From assembly GCF_015704865.1 (NCBI RefSeq), contig NZ_JADQTO010000004.1, positions 136,755-200,754 of the forward strand: a stretch of 64,000 nucleotides of DNA. Reading direction: 5' to 3'. Source of the stretch: Actinoplanes aureus (GTDB taxonomy: Bacteria; Actinomycetota; Actinomycetes; Mycobacteriales; Micromonosporaceae). Positions 53,041 through 61,621 of this stretch are shown here, one piece after another (within the stretch, counting starts at the first letter, position 1; each line of letters opens with the position of its first letter). The position numbers and the translations under genes were made by a program. The notes under the pieces are model-generated. The model was given only the letters and a program-made list of their open reading frames with translations, had not been told where the DNA came from and ran no database searches.

Positions 53041-53090
53041 GACGCGGCCTCCGCGGTCGCGGCCGCGGGTGACTGGCTCAGTTCGGGCAT
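53037..53090 (-). CDS. 17-residue peptide translationally coupled to paralog C
   Basis: ATG 53090 follows GAGGAGGAG (about seven bases away) and encodes MPELSQSPAAATAEAAS. Its TGA overlaps the GTG of the next gene (GTGA). The strong ribosome binding site and overlap suggest that it is translated, either as a small peptide or as a coupling device. No family recognised. Confidence 0.5.
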   Translation of the reverse strand: MPELSQSPAAATAEAAS

Positions 53091-53421
53091 GCGGCTCGCT
53101 CCTCCTCGAAGGCCGGTGTGGGAATCGTGCCTGTTCGGCGCTGATACAACGGTCCCTGATGGAGATGTCCGATGTGATCGGTTTTCCGTACGTCGTTCCG
53201 GCGCATAAATCGGACAGGTCTGCCTATCCGGCTTAACCCGCCGGGGTGAGGGCATCGGGGGTCGCCGTTGCCCTGCTCAAGCGCCTCGACCGGCGGTGAC
53301 CGGTGAGCCCAGTCGAGATGCCCAGCTAGCGCGCCCGCCTCACTACCTCAAATCAGCACCAGTCTACGCGCAACATACCGGCTCGGTCAGATAGTGTAGA
53401 AGAGTACGAAACCGGGCACGG
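53091..53421. other. intergenic region upstream of paralog C
   Basis: This 331-base stretch shows no convincing gene on either strand. It is lower in GC than its surroundings at 53330-53410 and presumably holds the minus-strand promoter of the 17-residue peptide gene. I could not fix a -35/-10 pair with confidence. Confidence 0.4.
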
Positions 53422-53456
53422 TTCGAGCCCTCCGGAATGCTGATCCGAAGGGCTCG
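53422..53456 (-). terminator. strong terminator hairpin after the exported-protein operon
   Basis: TCGAGCCCTCCGGA (53422-53435) pairs with 53443-53456 with a single mismatch that is a G-U wobble in the minus-strand RNA. The loop is 7 bases. It lies 21 bases beyond the stop of the gene ending at 53478 and should end that operon. No T-tract follows. Confidence 0.7.
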
Positions 53457-53477
53457 ACCGCTACCCGGTAACCGCGG

Positions 53478-54173
53478 TTACTGCCCGGCAGGCGGCGGTT
53501 CCACCACGCCACTGGCCGACGTGAGGGGCTCCGGAGCAGTTGTGGTCTGCTCCGGCGTGACCGTCCCGGGCTCGTCTCCGGTCGCCGCCGGATCCGGAGA
53601 CCTGCCCGGCGATGTCGTGGCCGGATCCGGAGACCTGCCCCGCGATGTCGTGGCCGCCGGAGCCGGCTCCGGCGCGACCGGCGCGACCGGGTCGGCCGGG
53701 TCGGCCGGAGCGGTCGCCGCCCGCCCGACGGGAGCCGCCGGGAACGTGAGACGCCGACTCGGCCTGCTCTCCGCTCCGATCCACTGCCGGAGTCGCGGCA
53801 CGATCGTCCAGCGCCACCTGCCCCCGGCCACCTCGCTCGCGGCGAAGATGATCGACTCCGTGGACCCGCCGCCGGCGGCCACGGTGTGCGTGACGTCCGG
53901 CCGGGGCGGGTCACTCACGCTGTGCGCGGTCACCGAGTAGTGATCCATCCGTACGCCCGGCGCGATCTCCTGCGCGCTCCAGGTGATCACGGCCTGCCCG
54001 CTCTGCTTCGCCACGCTGGGTTCGATCCCGCGCGGCATCGTGGCCACCTTCGCCGTGAAGGCCGCCGGGTTGTCCGGCAGGGTCCATCCGCCCGCGTAGG
54101 CGAACACCGTCCCGGTCGCACCCAGGGTGGCCACCACGCCGGCCACCAGCAGGAACTTCCCGGCGCGCCTCAT
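53478..54173 (-). CDS. exported protein with fibronectin-III-like domain and P/A/T-rich tail
   Basis: This 231-residue protein has an N-terminal signal/anchor (about 4-26, FLLVAGVVATLGATGTVFAYA, trimmed here to its core VAGVVATLGATGTVFAYA), and a domain of about 90 residues resembling FN3 (QAVITWSAQEIAPGVRMDHY). The low-complexity tail is rich in Pro, Ala and Thr and contains a duplicated 11-residue unit. There is no sortase motif. ATG 54173 overlaps the previous stop (ATGA), so it is coupled to paralog B. The tail could span the cell wall. Confidence 0.65.
   Translation of the reverse strand: MRRAGKFLLVAGVVATLGATGTVFAYAGGWTLPDNPAAFTAKVATMPRGIEPSVAKQSGQAVITWSAQEIAPGVRMDHYSVTAHSVSDPPRPDVTHTVAAGGGSTESIIFAASEVAGGRWRWTIVPRLRQWIGAESRPSRRLTFPAAPVGRAATAPADPADPVAPVAPEPAPAATTSRGRSPDPATTSPGRSPDPAATGDEPGTVTPEQTTTAPEPLTSASGVVEPPPAGQ
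53588..53653. repeat. 33-bp tandem duplication in the tail of the FN3-like protein gene
   Basis: Bases 53588-53620 and 53621-53653 are identical except at one position. They keep the reading frame and encode the repeated RSPDPA-type unit. The near identity points to a recent duplication and a possibly variable-length tail. Confidence 0.8.
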
Positions 54174-54652
54174 CGGCTCATCCGATGGCCGACGCCGGAC
54201 ACCGTGATCGTGAAGTCGGCTCCCGCGCACTTCTCGGACGCGTTGACCGGCATCACGATCGGGATCGAGCCGTCGAGCTCGGTACGCCCGGTCGCCGCCA
54301 CCGTCGCCGGAAGCCGCCCGCTGTACTCACGAACCCGCAGATTTCCCGCGGTGGCCGGGCAGCCGCGCCGCGACGACGAGGACACCGTGGCGGTCAGCCG
54401 TTGCAGGGAGATCCGGAAACCGAGCGGATTGCGTACCGTGATCTTCATCTGTTTCACCGCTCCGGGGTAGAGACCCCGGACCGGCTTGCCTTCCAGAACG
54501 AAGTGGAGCGGCCCGTCGGGCTGGTCACCGTCCCGGCCGACCAGCAGCAGGGCGTCGCCGTCCCGGACGGACGGAGGGTCGGGGGCGACGGCGACCAGGA
54601 CGCCGGCCAGGACGGCCGCCGCGGCAGCCGCGGTCCACGAGCTCTTCAACAT
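54170..54652 (-). CDS. small exported protein, paralog B
   Basis: This 160-residue protein has an N-terminal signal segment (AAAAAAVLAGVLVAVAP) and a domain with LYPGAVKQMKITVRNPLGFR, then Cys (RRGCPATAG) and CAGADFTITVSG near the end. The plan matches the proteins at 54719 and 52387. The two cysteines could form a disulfide outside the membrane. It is the middle gene of a three-gene operon, 66 bases after paralog A. Confidence 0.65.
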   Translation of the reverse strand: MLKSSWTAAAAAAVLAGVLVAVAPDPPSVRDGDALLLVGRDGDQPDGPLHFVLEGKPVRGLYPGAVKQMKITVRNPLGFRISLQRLTATVSSSSRRGCPATAGNLRVREYSGRLPATVAATGRTELDGSIPIVMPVNASEKCAGADFTITVSGVGHRMSR

Positions 54653-54718
54653 GGACTGTCCCGGATATCGAGGGCGATGCGGTGGGACGGCGGCCGCCGT
54701 CCCACCGGGGCAACCGGA

Positions 54719-55195
54719 TCAGGCCTTGCTCACACCGGTGAAGGTGTAGACCACCTTGATCGTCTTGCCGGCGCAGGCCTGCGGAATGCTGCCGATCGTC
54801 ACATCGGACGAGACCGCGTGATCGGAGGTCAGCGCAGGGATCGTCGGCGTGCCCGGGAAGTCGGTCGTGATCACGCCGGGGGCGAACAGCCCGGTCTTGC
54901 AGTCGTTGGAGGCCGGATTGACGGTCACGTCGGCGACCCCCACGGTTCCGGTGAGCTGGACCGGGAACTCGTTGGGGTTCTCGACGGTCGTCGCCATCTT
55001 GGTCGCGAGGCCGGGGTAGAGGTTCTTGGTGAAACTCGAGGTCGCCTTCAGCTTCTTGATCTCCGCGGCCTTGGCGCTGGCCTCCCCGGAACCCTCGATG
55101 CCCCAGCCGGTGATGGCTGCCCATGCCGCACCGCCGCTCAGAGCGACAGCGGTGACGCCGGCGATGACAGCGGAACGCTTGGTGATCTTGCGCAT
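54719..55195 (-). CDS. small exported protein, paralog A, first gene of the operon
   Basis: This 158-residue protein has a basic start (MRKITKRS), a signal helix and AAWAAITGWGIEGSGEASA, reminiscent of SipW-cognate TasA-like precursors. The domain has LYPGLATKMATTVENPNEFP, Cys (SNDCKTG) and CAGKTIKVVYTF. ATG 55195 follows GGAGGAACATTCC, the best site of the cluster, suggesting high expression. A -35/-10 pair lies about 80-105 bases upstream. Surface or matrix role is inferred. Confidence 0.68.
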   Translation of the reverse strand: MRKITKRSAVIAGVTAVALSGGAAWAAITGWGIEGSGEASAKAAEIKKLKATSSFTKNLYPGLATKMATTVENPNEFPVQLTGTVGVADVTVNPASNDCKTGLFAPGVITTDFPGTPTIPALTSDHAVSSDVTIGSIPQACAGKTIKVVYTFTGVSKA

Positions 55196-55271
55196 GGAAT
55201 GTTCCTCCTGGAACGGTCAGCGTGCGCCCACCCCCGCACGGATCGGAAGCGACCGTAACGGGGTGCACGTC

Positions 55272-55300
55272 GTTAATCGGGTGTCCCGGGAGCCCGTCAA
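55272..55300 (-). promoter_or_regulatory. promoter of the exported-protein operon
   Basis: On the minus strand, TTGACG (55300-55295) and ATTAAC (55277-55272) are 17 bases apart, about 77 bases before the ATG of paralog A. The -35 is good and the -10 mediocre. Confidence 0.45.
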
Positions 55301-55693
55301 GGCATCCCGGCGCTGCGACAAAGATGGCTGACCGGCCATTTCCCGGCGATAGTTCTTCCCGCCCGCCTCTTGCATGCGAGACGACGGTGCCTCCGAGCCG
55401 TTCCGGCTACCCCATACGCGTTACGGAGCTCGCCGAACGCTCATCGGCGGCTCGTGAACCAATCCTGCAAGTCCGGCTCGACCAGCCGAAACAGCCGGCT
55501 CGCACGCGTCTGCGAATATCTCAAGCCCGAGCCCGTCTCGGATTCGCGAAAAGCCCGCCCGAGATGCTTGAAACGTGAAGCTTTAATGTGAAACCAAGCG
55601 TTCGGCAGAATTCTCGGCGCGCCATTCTCCGATCAACCGCCACTAACGGGTTAGCCGTTCTGGTCAGCCGTTCCCCTGAAAGAGCTGTCTGTC
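55301..55693. other. intergenic region, no gene seen
   Basis: This 393-base stretch between the exported-protein operon and the methyltransferase is less GC-rich than coding DNA here. Open frames are present, but none shows GC-biased third positions or a ribosome binding site. Short self-complementary CGGCT/AGCCG pieces near 55478-55505 are visible. Nothing further is supported. Confidence 0.4.
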
Positions 55694-56443
55694 TTATGCC
55701 TCTGTCGGTCGCTCGGCCTGTACCAGGAACCGATGCGCCCGCGCGGTGAACTCGCCCCGGGCCCGGATCGTCGCGGCGAGGCGGGCCAGCGCCCGCTCAT
55801 ACCGATGCGGGGTGAAGTCCCGAATCTGCCAGGGCACGGTCCGCAGCTGATGCACCACCGCGGAGATGTCCCGGAAGACCGCGGCCGGGTGCTCCTCGCG
55901 CACATCGGTCACCTGGAGCCCGGCCGCCTCCAGCGACGCGACCGCGACCTCGGCGTCCCAGCGTCGCGGGTGCAGGGGAGGCGCCTCGAGCGCGGCGTTC
56001 AGATCGGCCAGGTCGTCGCTGCCCACCTGCTGGGTGAGCAGGACACCACCGGGCTTCAGCAGGCGGGCGATGTCTGCGGCGGGCAACCGGCCGTGCCGGC
56101 TGAGCACCACGTCGAACTCGTTCTCCCCGGCGGGCAGCTCGGTGAGCACCGCGACGCCGAACGGGGTGAGCCGCTCCCGTGCGGCCGGAGTGTTCCGCGC
56201 CCAGCTCTCGACCGCCACGGTGTGCGGGGGCAGCGGGGCCAGCTCGGCGAGCAGCTCGCCGCCGCCGGTGTCCAGGTCGAGCAGGCTGGCAGCGCGGCGC
56301 ACCAGCGGACGGGCCATCTCCAGGTACGACCAGGACGGCTCGGACGCCACGGCCAGGCCGTCCAGCCAGGCGAATTCCCACCCGGTCATGGAGGCGCCGG
56401 TAGCCGCGGCGTTCAGTTCGTCCTCCTGCCGGTTGCTGCGCAC
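55694..56443 (-). CDS. class I SAM-dependent methyltransferase
   Basis: This 249-residue protein has a Rossmann methyltransferase core: motif I LLDLDTGGGELLAEL, the acidic VAVESWA, FDVVLSRHGRLPAADIARLL and KPGGVLLTQQVG. Close relatives, as I recall them, begin with an RSNxQExxLNAAATG segment, so GTG 56443 was chosen over ATG 56389. Substrate is unknown; nothing indicates rRNA specificity. It is downstream of the MerR-clamp gene (113 bases) on the same strand, possibly in one unit with it. Confidence 0.8.
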   Translation of the reverse strand: MRSNRQEDELNAAATGASMTGWEFAWLDGLAVASEPSWSYLEMARPLVRRAASLLDLDTGGGELLAELAPLPPHTVAVESWARNTPAARERLTPFGVAVLTELPAGENEFDVVLSRHGRLPAADIARLLKPGGVLLTQQVGSDDLADLNAALEAPPLHPRRWDAEVAVASLEAAGLQVTDVREEHPAAVFRDISAVVHQLRTVPWQIRDFTPHRYERALARLAATIRARGEFTARAHRFLVQAERPTEA

Positions 56444-56556
56444 ATCGGGAAACGTAGCCGGGTGCCCGGCCGGGGGGCGACTCCATCTCACGTCCCATAC
56501 GGGACCGGTGCCGGACTGTGGCTGAACGGTTACCAGAGACACCTCGGCGCCGGAGG

Positions 56557-57639
56557 TCAGTGCCGGACCGGCATCAGGATCGAGAACCGGGTCTCGTCAC
56601 CCGGCACCCGGACCGCCAGCGGGTGAAACGGCCCGTCCAGCTCGAGCACCAGCTGCCCGGCGCCACCGGCGTCCAGCGCCTGGAGCAGGAACTCACGGTT
56701 CACCGCGACGTGCGCGGTGGCGTCGGCCGCCCACTCGCTCTCGGCGGCCAGGTGCAGGCCGCCCGAGGGGTCCAGGCCGAGGATCGAAACCCGGTACGCG
56801 GAGCCATCGTGCTCGCGTGCCACCACCGGTGCCGCGGCGAGCCGCTCCCGGAGATCGGCCGCGTCCACCGGAACCCGGCGGGTCTCCGGGCCGGCCGGAC
56901 TCAGCAACCGGCGGTAATCCGGGAAGTCGATGTCGATCGGCTTGTCCTCGACCACCAGGTCGCCGGCCCGGGCGGACACCCGCTCGGCCGTCAGGTTCAA
57001 GGTCACCGATCCACTGCGAAGCTCACACAGGGACTCGACGAACGTCAGCGGCACGAAGATCCGGGCCGCCGCACCCGCCACCTCGGCCGGGGTGGCGGCC
57101 ACGGCAAGGCGATATCGATCGGTCGCGACGACGGTGAGGACTCCCTCAACCGCCTCGAACAGGACCCCGGCGGGGATGACGTCACCGGCACCGGCCGCGG
57201 CGAACCGCACCGCGCCGAGCACGGCGGACAGGTCGGCGGCCGGCAGCGTGAGGCGGGTTGTCAGGTCGTCCTCCAGGTCGAGCAGTGAGTGCAGGCGAAC
57301 GATCTCCCGGCGTGCGTCGGCGAGACCCGCCTCCAGCCGGGCCAGGTGGAGATCCAGCTTTCGCCGTACCGAATCGGGGTTTTCCAGGTCTTGCACGGCC
57401 TCCGCGATCTCGGCGACCGGCATGCCCACCCGCCGCAGCCCGGCGATGAGCCGGGCCGCTCTGATCTGATCCGCGGTATACCGGCGGTAGCCGGTCGCAC
57501 GGTCCACCGCGGCTGGAACGAGCACGCCGGCGCCGTCGTAGAACCGCAGTGCGCTGACGCTCAGCCCGCTGGCCCGGGCCACCTCGCCGATCGCTCGCAA
57601 GCCCGGCCGCAGGCCCAGCTCCCGCTTGTCGCTCTTCAC
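56557..57639 (-). CDS. MerR-family regulator fused to DnaN-like sliding-clamp domains
   Basis: This 360-residue protein has an N-terminal MerR winged helix (about 14-82, LRAIGEVARASGLSVSALRF, ATGYRRYT) and a coiled coil (84-122). Then come about 235 residues matching the second and third domains of the DNA polymerase III beta clamp. VVATDRYRLAV is at 171-180 and the hallmark DFPDYRRLL at 238-246. VNREFLLQALDAGGAGQLVL leads to the C-terminal ILMPVR (354-359), as in DnaN. The first clamp domain is missing. MerR dimerisation could pair two half-clamps. A known function cannot be named. It lies 34 bases downstream of lysE. Confidence 0.88.
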   Translation of the reverse strand: MKSDKRELGLRPGLRAIGEVARASGLSVSALRFYDGAGVLVPAAVDRATGYRRYTADQIRAARLIAGLRRVGMPVAEIAEAVQDLENPDSVRRKLDLHLARLEAGLADARREIVRLHSLLDLEDDLTTRLTLPAADLSAVLGAVRFAAAGAGDVIPAGVLFEAVEGVLTVVATDRYRLAVAATPAEVAGAAARIFVPLTFVESLCELRSGSVTLNLTAERVSARAGDLVVEDKPIDIDFPDYRRLLSPAGPETRRVPVDAADLRERLAAAPVVAREHDGSAYRVSILGLDPSGGLHLAAESEWAADATAHVAVNREFLLQALDAGGAGQLVLELDGPFHPLAVRVPGDETRFSILMPVRH

Positions 57640-57673
57640 TCGCTCAACTCTGCGGTCTAACCCAGGGTGAGAG

Positions 57674-58273
57674 TCAAGCCTGCGCGATCAGGGTTATGCC
57701 GAGCCCGGCCATCACGACCGCGATCAGGCCGTCCAGAACGCGCCAGGCGGCCGGACGGGCCAGCAGCGGCGCCAGCCGGTGCGCGCCGGTGCCGAGCGCG
57801 AAGAACCACGTCAGGCTCGCGGCGGCCGCACCAAGACCGAACATCCAGCGGTGCGCGTGCTGCTGCGCCACCGAACCCAGCAGCAGCACGGTGTCCAGGT
57901 AGACGTGCGGGTTCAGGTAGGTCAGCGCGAGGCAGGTGAGCAGCGTGGCGCGCAGGGTGGCCGGCGCCTTCCCGGCCGGGTCGAGCGCCTGCGGGCGCAG
58001 CGCGCGACGCGCCGCCAGCAGGGCGTAGGCCAGCAGGAACGCGGCGCCGGCCCAGCGAATCGCGCTGACCAGTTCGGGCCGCGCGGTCAGCACCGCGCCG
58101 AGGCCGGCGATGCCGGCCGAGATCAGCGCCAGGTCCGAGAGGGCACAGGTCAACACCACCGGGAGTACGTGCTCCCGGCGCAGACCTTGACGCAGGACGA
58201 ACGCGTTCTGTGCCCCGATGGCGATGATCAGGACGGCCGAGGCGGCAAACCCGGCGAAAGCGGAGGCGAACAT
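57674..58273 (-). CDS. lysE: LysE/ArgO-family basic amino acid exporter
   Basis: This 199-residue membrane protein has six helices, the [20 protein letters not shown] motif early on and [17 protein letters not shown] in the middle. Both are diagnostic of LysE/ArgO exporters of lysine and arginine. ATG 58273 is divergent from an ArgP/LysG-type regulator across 70 bases, the classic arrangement in which LysG with lysine or arginine activates lysE. Confidence 0.93.
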   Translation of the reverse strand: MFASAFAGFAASAVLIIAIGAQNAFVLRQGLRREHVLPVVLTCALSDLALISAGIAGLGAVLTARPELVSAIRWAGAAFLLAYALLAARRALRPQALDPAGKAPATLRATLLTCLALTYLNPHVYLDTVLLLGSVAQQHAHRWMFGLGAAAASLTWFFALGTGAHRLAPLLARPAAWRVLDGLIAVVMAGLGITLIAQA

Positions 58274-58309
58274 GCCTCGACGCTACGGACGGTCGCAGCT
58301 GTACTCCAG

Positions 58310-58336
58310 CTAATCATTCTTACGAAGGATTAGAAT
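58310..58336. promoter_or_regulatory. dyad and -10 between lysE and argP
   Basis: CTAATC (58310-58315) and GATTAG (58328-58333) are perfect arms around 12 bases, suitable for a LysR-type regulator. TAGAAT (58331-58336) is a plus-strand -10 seven bases before the argP GTG at 58344, so argP is probably leaderless and autoregulated. Confidence 0.6.
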
Positions 58337-58343
58337 CTCTAAC

Positions 58344-59168
58344 GTGGATCGGGTGCAGCTCACGACCTTCCAGGCCGTGGTCGAGCACGGCAGCTTCGAG
58401 GCGGCGGCGCGTGCGCTGCACGTCACACCCTCCGCGGTCAGCCAGCGGATCAAGGCGCTCGAGCAGACCGTCGGCCAGGTGCTGGTGCGGCGGGTCAAAC
58501 CGTGTGTGGCGACCGAGGCGGGTGAGGCTCTGATCCGGTTCGCCGGGCAGGTGGACCTGCTCGAGCGGGAGGCGCTGGGCCAGGCCCGCGGCGGCGCCCG
58601 CCTCTCGATCGTGGTCAACGCGGACTCGCTGAACAGCTGGTTCCTGCCGGTTCTCACCCGGGTGCCCGGGGTGATCTTCGAAGTGCACACCGACGACCAG
58701 GATCACACCGCCGAGCTGCTGCGGGCCGGGACCGCGATGGCGGCGGTGACCGCGGACCACGTCGCGGTCCAGGGCTGCCGGGTGGAGCGGCTCGGCGCCA
58801 TGCGGTACCTGCCGGTCGCCGCCCCCGGCTTCGACGCGACCGACCTGAGCCGGGCGCCGATGCTGCTCTACAACCGCAAGGACCGCCTGCAGCATCGCTT
58901 CCTCGGCGATCGGCCGGAGCCGCCGATCCACTACGTGCCGGGCGCGGCCTCCTTCAACGAGGCGATCCGGCTCGGGCTGGGCTGGGGCCTGGTACCCGAG
59001 CAGAACGCCCGTCCCGACCTGGCGACCGGCCGCTACGTCGACATCGCGCCCGGCCGGTACCTGGACGTGCCGCTGTACTGGCAGCGCTGGCGGATCGAGT
59101 CGGAGACCCTGAACGCACTGACGGCCGCCGTTCGCACGGCGGCCGCCTCGGCGTTGCGTCCGGACTAG
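58344..59168 (+). CDS. argP: LysR-family regulator of the exporter (ArgP/LysG type)
   Basis: This 274-residue LysR protein has an N-terminal winged helix ([38 protein letters not shown]) and a substrate domain with [18 protein letters not shown] text ([18 protein letters not shown]), as in ArgP/IciA/LysG. It senses lysine or arginine and activates lysE. GTG 58344 follows a -10 with no leader. Its stop overlaps the convergent dapD stop by four bases. Confidence 0.92.
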   Translation: MDRVQLTTFQAVVEHGSFEAAARALHVTPSAVSQRIKALEQTVGQVLVRRVKPCVATEAGEALIRFAGQVDLLEREALGQARGGARLSIVVNADSLNSWFLPVLTRVPGVIFEVHTDDQDHTAELLRAGTAMAAVTADHVAVQGCRVERLGAMRYLPVAAPGFDATDLSRAPMLLYNRKDRLQHRFLGDRPEPPIHYVPGAASFNEAIRLGLGWGLVPEQNARPDLATGRYVDIAPGRYLDVPLYWQRWRIESETLNALTAAVRTAAASALRPD

Positions 59169-60112
59169 TCGTTGCTGTGCAGAGCGCTGTTCAGCTCGAT
59201 GCCGGTGCCCTTGCGGGGGCGGGCCTCCAGGGCGCCGGACACCGAGTTGCGCCAGAACAGGAGATTGTTCACACCCGACAGCTCGATGGCCTTGACCACA
59301 CGACCGTCGGGCAGCGTGAGCTTGGACGACGCGGTGATGTAGACACCCGCCTCCACGACGCAGTCGTCACCGAGCGAGATGCCGACACCCGCGTTCGCCC
59401 CGAGCAGGCTGCGCTCGCCGATGCGGACCTTCTCCTTACCGCCGCCGGAGAGCGTGCCCATGATCGACGAGCCGCCGCCGATGTCCGAGCCGTCGCCGAC
59501 CACCACACCCTGCACGATCCGGCCCTCGACCATCGAGTTCCCGAGCGTCCCGGCGTTGAAGTTGACGAATCCCTCGTGCATCACGGTGGTGCCGGACGCC
59601 AGGTGGGCACCGAGCCGTACCCGGTCCGCGTCGGCGATCCGCACGCCGGACGGAACCACGTAGTCGATCATCCGCGGGAACTTGTCGACGCCGTAGACGG
59701 CGAGCTGGCGCCCGGCGGCACGCTCCAGGAAGCGCAGCTCGTCGACCCGCTCCGGCGGGCACGGGCCGGCCGAGGTCCAGGCCACGTTCGCCAGCTTGCC
59801 GAAGATCCCGTCCAGGTTCAGCGCGTTCGGCCGGACCAGGCGGTGCGAGAGCAGGTGCAGCCGCAGGTACGCGTCGGAGGCGTCGGTGATCGGGTCGGCC
59901 AGCGACTTGATCACCGTACGGACCTCGACGGTGCTCAGTCCGGGAAGCAGTTTGGGGCCGGTCTGGCCGGCCGGGAGAGCCGGCGCGTCGGCGGGCTCCT
60001 CGCCCAGGCCCAGATGCCCGGCCGGGAACCAGGTGTCCAGCACCTGCCCGTCGGCGGTGACGGTGGCGAGGCCGATGCCCCAGGCGGGCGAAGTCGAGAT
60101 CGCGGTTTCCAC
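59165..60112 (-). CDS. dapD: tetrahydrodipicolinate N-succinyltransferase
   Basis: This 315-residue acyltransferase has an actinobacterial-type N-domain ([20 protein letters not shown]) and a left-handed beta-helix of hexapeptide repeats ([37 protein letters not shown]). It succinylates tetrahydrodipicolinate in the DAP/lysine pathway. GTG 60112 is used because it directly precedes the conserved N-terminus. It is divergent from dapE across 67 bases, so the two pathway genes may share regulation. Confidence 0.94.
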   Translation of the reverse strand: METAISTSPAWGIGLATVTADGQVLDTWFPAGHLGLGEEPADAPALPAGQTGPKLLPGLSTVEVRTVIKSLADPITDASDAYLRLHLLSHRLVRPNALNLDGIFGKLANVAWTSAGPCPPERVDELRFLERAAGRQLAVYGVDKFPRMIDYVVPSGVRIADADRVRLGAHLASGTTVMHEGFVNFNAGTLGNSMVEGRIVQGVVVGDGSDIGGGSSIMGTLSGGGKEKVRIGERSLLGANAGVGISLGDDCVVEAGVYITASSKLTLPDGRVVKAIELSGVNNLLFWRNSVSGALEARPRKGTGIELNSALHSND

Positions 60113-60179
60113 GGACCGAACCCTACCGGACCCTGAACGAGCCATCGGGAGCGTCGTGTGCCCCCGGTATGGTGCGCTC

Positions 60180-61250
60180 ATGGCCAACCCGCTGACCCCG
60201 GACGTGCTGCTCGACCCGGTCGTGCTGACCCGCGCCCTGGTCGACATCGAGTCCGTCTCCCGCGACGAGAAGGTGATCGCCGACTGCGTGGAGGACGTCC
60301 TCCGCAAAGCCGGGCACCTGAGCGTGCGCCGGCTGGGTAACACGGTGATGGCTCGGACCAAACTGGGCCGCGCGCAGCGGGTGGTGCTGGCCGGGCACCT
60401 GGACACGGTGCCGGTCAACGACAACCTGCCGTCCACGGTCGTCGACGACCTGATCTACGGCTGCGGCACCTCGGACATGAAGTCCGGCGTCGCCCTGGCC
60501 CTGCACCTGGCGGTCACCCTGCCCGACCCGCGATACGACCTCACCTACCTCTTCTACGAGGCGGAGGAGATCGAGTCCGAGTACAACGGGCTCAACCTGG
60601 TGGCCGAGGCCCATCCGAAGTGGCTCCAGGCCGACCTCGCGGTGCTGCTCGAACCGACGTACGGGCTGGTCGAGGCGGGCTGCCAGGGGACCATGCGGGT
60701 CCGGGTGCACACCCGGGGCCGGCGGGCGCACACCGCTCGCGCCTGGCGCGGGGTGAACGCGATCCACGCGATGGGCGCGGTGCTGCGGCGGCTCGAGGAC
60801 TATCACCCGCGGACCGTGACGATCGACGGGTGTACGTACCGGGAAGGTCTGAGCGCGGTCCGGATCGGCGGCGGCATCGCCGGCAACGTGGTTCCGGACG
60901 AGTGCTCGATCGACGTGAACCTGCGTTTCGCGCCGGACCGCTCGGAGAAGCAGGCGCTGGAGCACCTGCAGGAGGTCTTCGACGGATACGAGCTTGAGGT
61001 GACCGACTCGGCGCCGGGCGCGCTCCCCGGCCTGTCCGCCGCGCCGGCCCGGGAGTTCCTCGCCGCGATCGGCCTGGAACCGGCTGGAAAGCTCGGCTGG
61101 ACGGACGTCGCCCGGTTCGCCGCGCTCGGCATCCCGGCCCTGAACTACGGGCCCGGCGACCCGGCACTGGCGCACGCGCCGGACGAACACGTCGAGATCG
61201 GAAAGATCCGCGACGGCTCCGCCACCCTGTATCGCTGGCTGGCGGACTAG
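60180..61250 (+). CDS. dapE: succinyl-diaminopimelate desuccinylase
   Basis: This 356-residue M20-family zinc enzyme has [12 protein letters not shown] (zinc His and Asp), [12 protein letters not shown], the catalytic pair Glu in [13 protein letters not shown] and [16 protein letters not shown] in the dimerisation domain, as in actinobacterial DapE. It releases LL-diaminopimelate for peptidoglycan and lysine. ATG 60180 was chosen. Its stop overlaps the 66-residue convergent gene by four bases. Confidence 0.94.
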   Translation: MANPLTPDVLLDPVVLTRALVDIESVSRDEKVIADCVEDVLRKAGHLSVRRLGNTVMARTKLGRAQRVVLAGHLDTVPVNDNLPSTVVDDLIYGCGTSDMKSGVALALHLAVTLPDPRYDLTYLFYEAEEIESEYNGLNLVAEAHPKWLQADLAVLLEPTYGLVEAGCQGTMRVRVHTRGRRAHTARAWRGVNAIHAMGAVLRRLEDYHPRTVTIDGCTYREGLSAVRIGGGIAGNVVPDECSIDVNLRFAPDRSEKQALEHLQEVFDGYELEVTDSAPGALPGLSAAPAREFLAAIGLEPAGKLGWTDVARFAALGIPALNYGPGDPALAHAPDEHVEIGKIRDGSATLYRWLAD

Positions 61251-61447
61251 GCCTGCGGCGCCGGCACCCGGCCGATCGCGCGTTGTGGGAGCACCATCAG
61301 CTCGGGTGGTATCTCCATCGTCGCTTCCGGGTCGGCGGCCGGCTCGGAGTCACGTGCCGCGAAGGCGACCCGCCGTTCCTCCACCACCAGGCGGATCCGG
61401 CGCTGCATGCGGCGCTGCATCTTGAGGCGCTCGTATCGGTTCGTCAT
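61247..61447 (-). CDS. small basic protein (66 aa), conserved-looking
   Basis: This 66-residue protein has a very basic N-terminal helix (MTNRYERLKMQRRMQRRIRL) and a Pro/Ala-rich acidic-to-neutral tail. ATG 61447 follows AAGGAGCAGCCACC, a good site; longer readings have no support. The helix could bind nucleic acid or act as a scaffold, but that is a guess. I do not recognise a family. It converges with dapE. Confidence 0.6.
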   Translation of the reverse strand: MTNRYERLKMQRRMQRRIRLVVEERRVAFAARDSEPAADPEATMEIPPELMVLPQRAIGRVPAPQA

Positions 61448-61621
61448 GGTGGCTGCTCCTTCGTCGGGAGCCCGGTGATGCCAGGTTCGGTAACAGTACA
61501 GACGTGTCGGAGCTACTGTCGGTTGCTTCAATCTGGCAAAAAGGTCTGCGGGTCGCAATCCTCTTACCGAAACGCAGCCGGTTATTCACGAGTTACTGAC
61601 CGTCCGCACTACCTTGGACGC

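Noticed and set aside
53415..53460. tRNA-like T-loop sequence GGTTCGAGCC
   Set aside because: No acceptor, D or anticodon stem can be built around it; the bases are explained by the 14-bp terminator hairpin.
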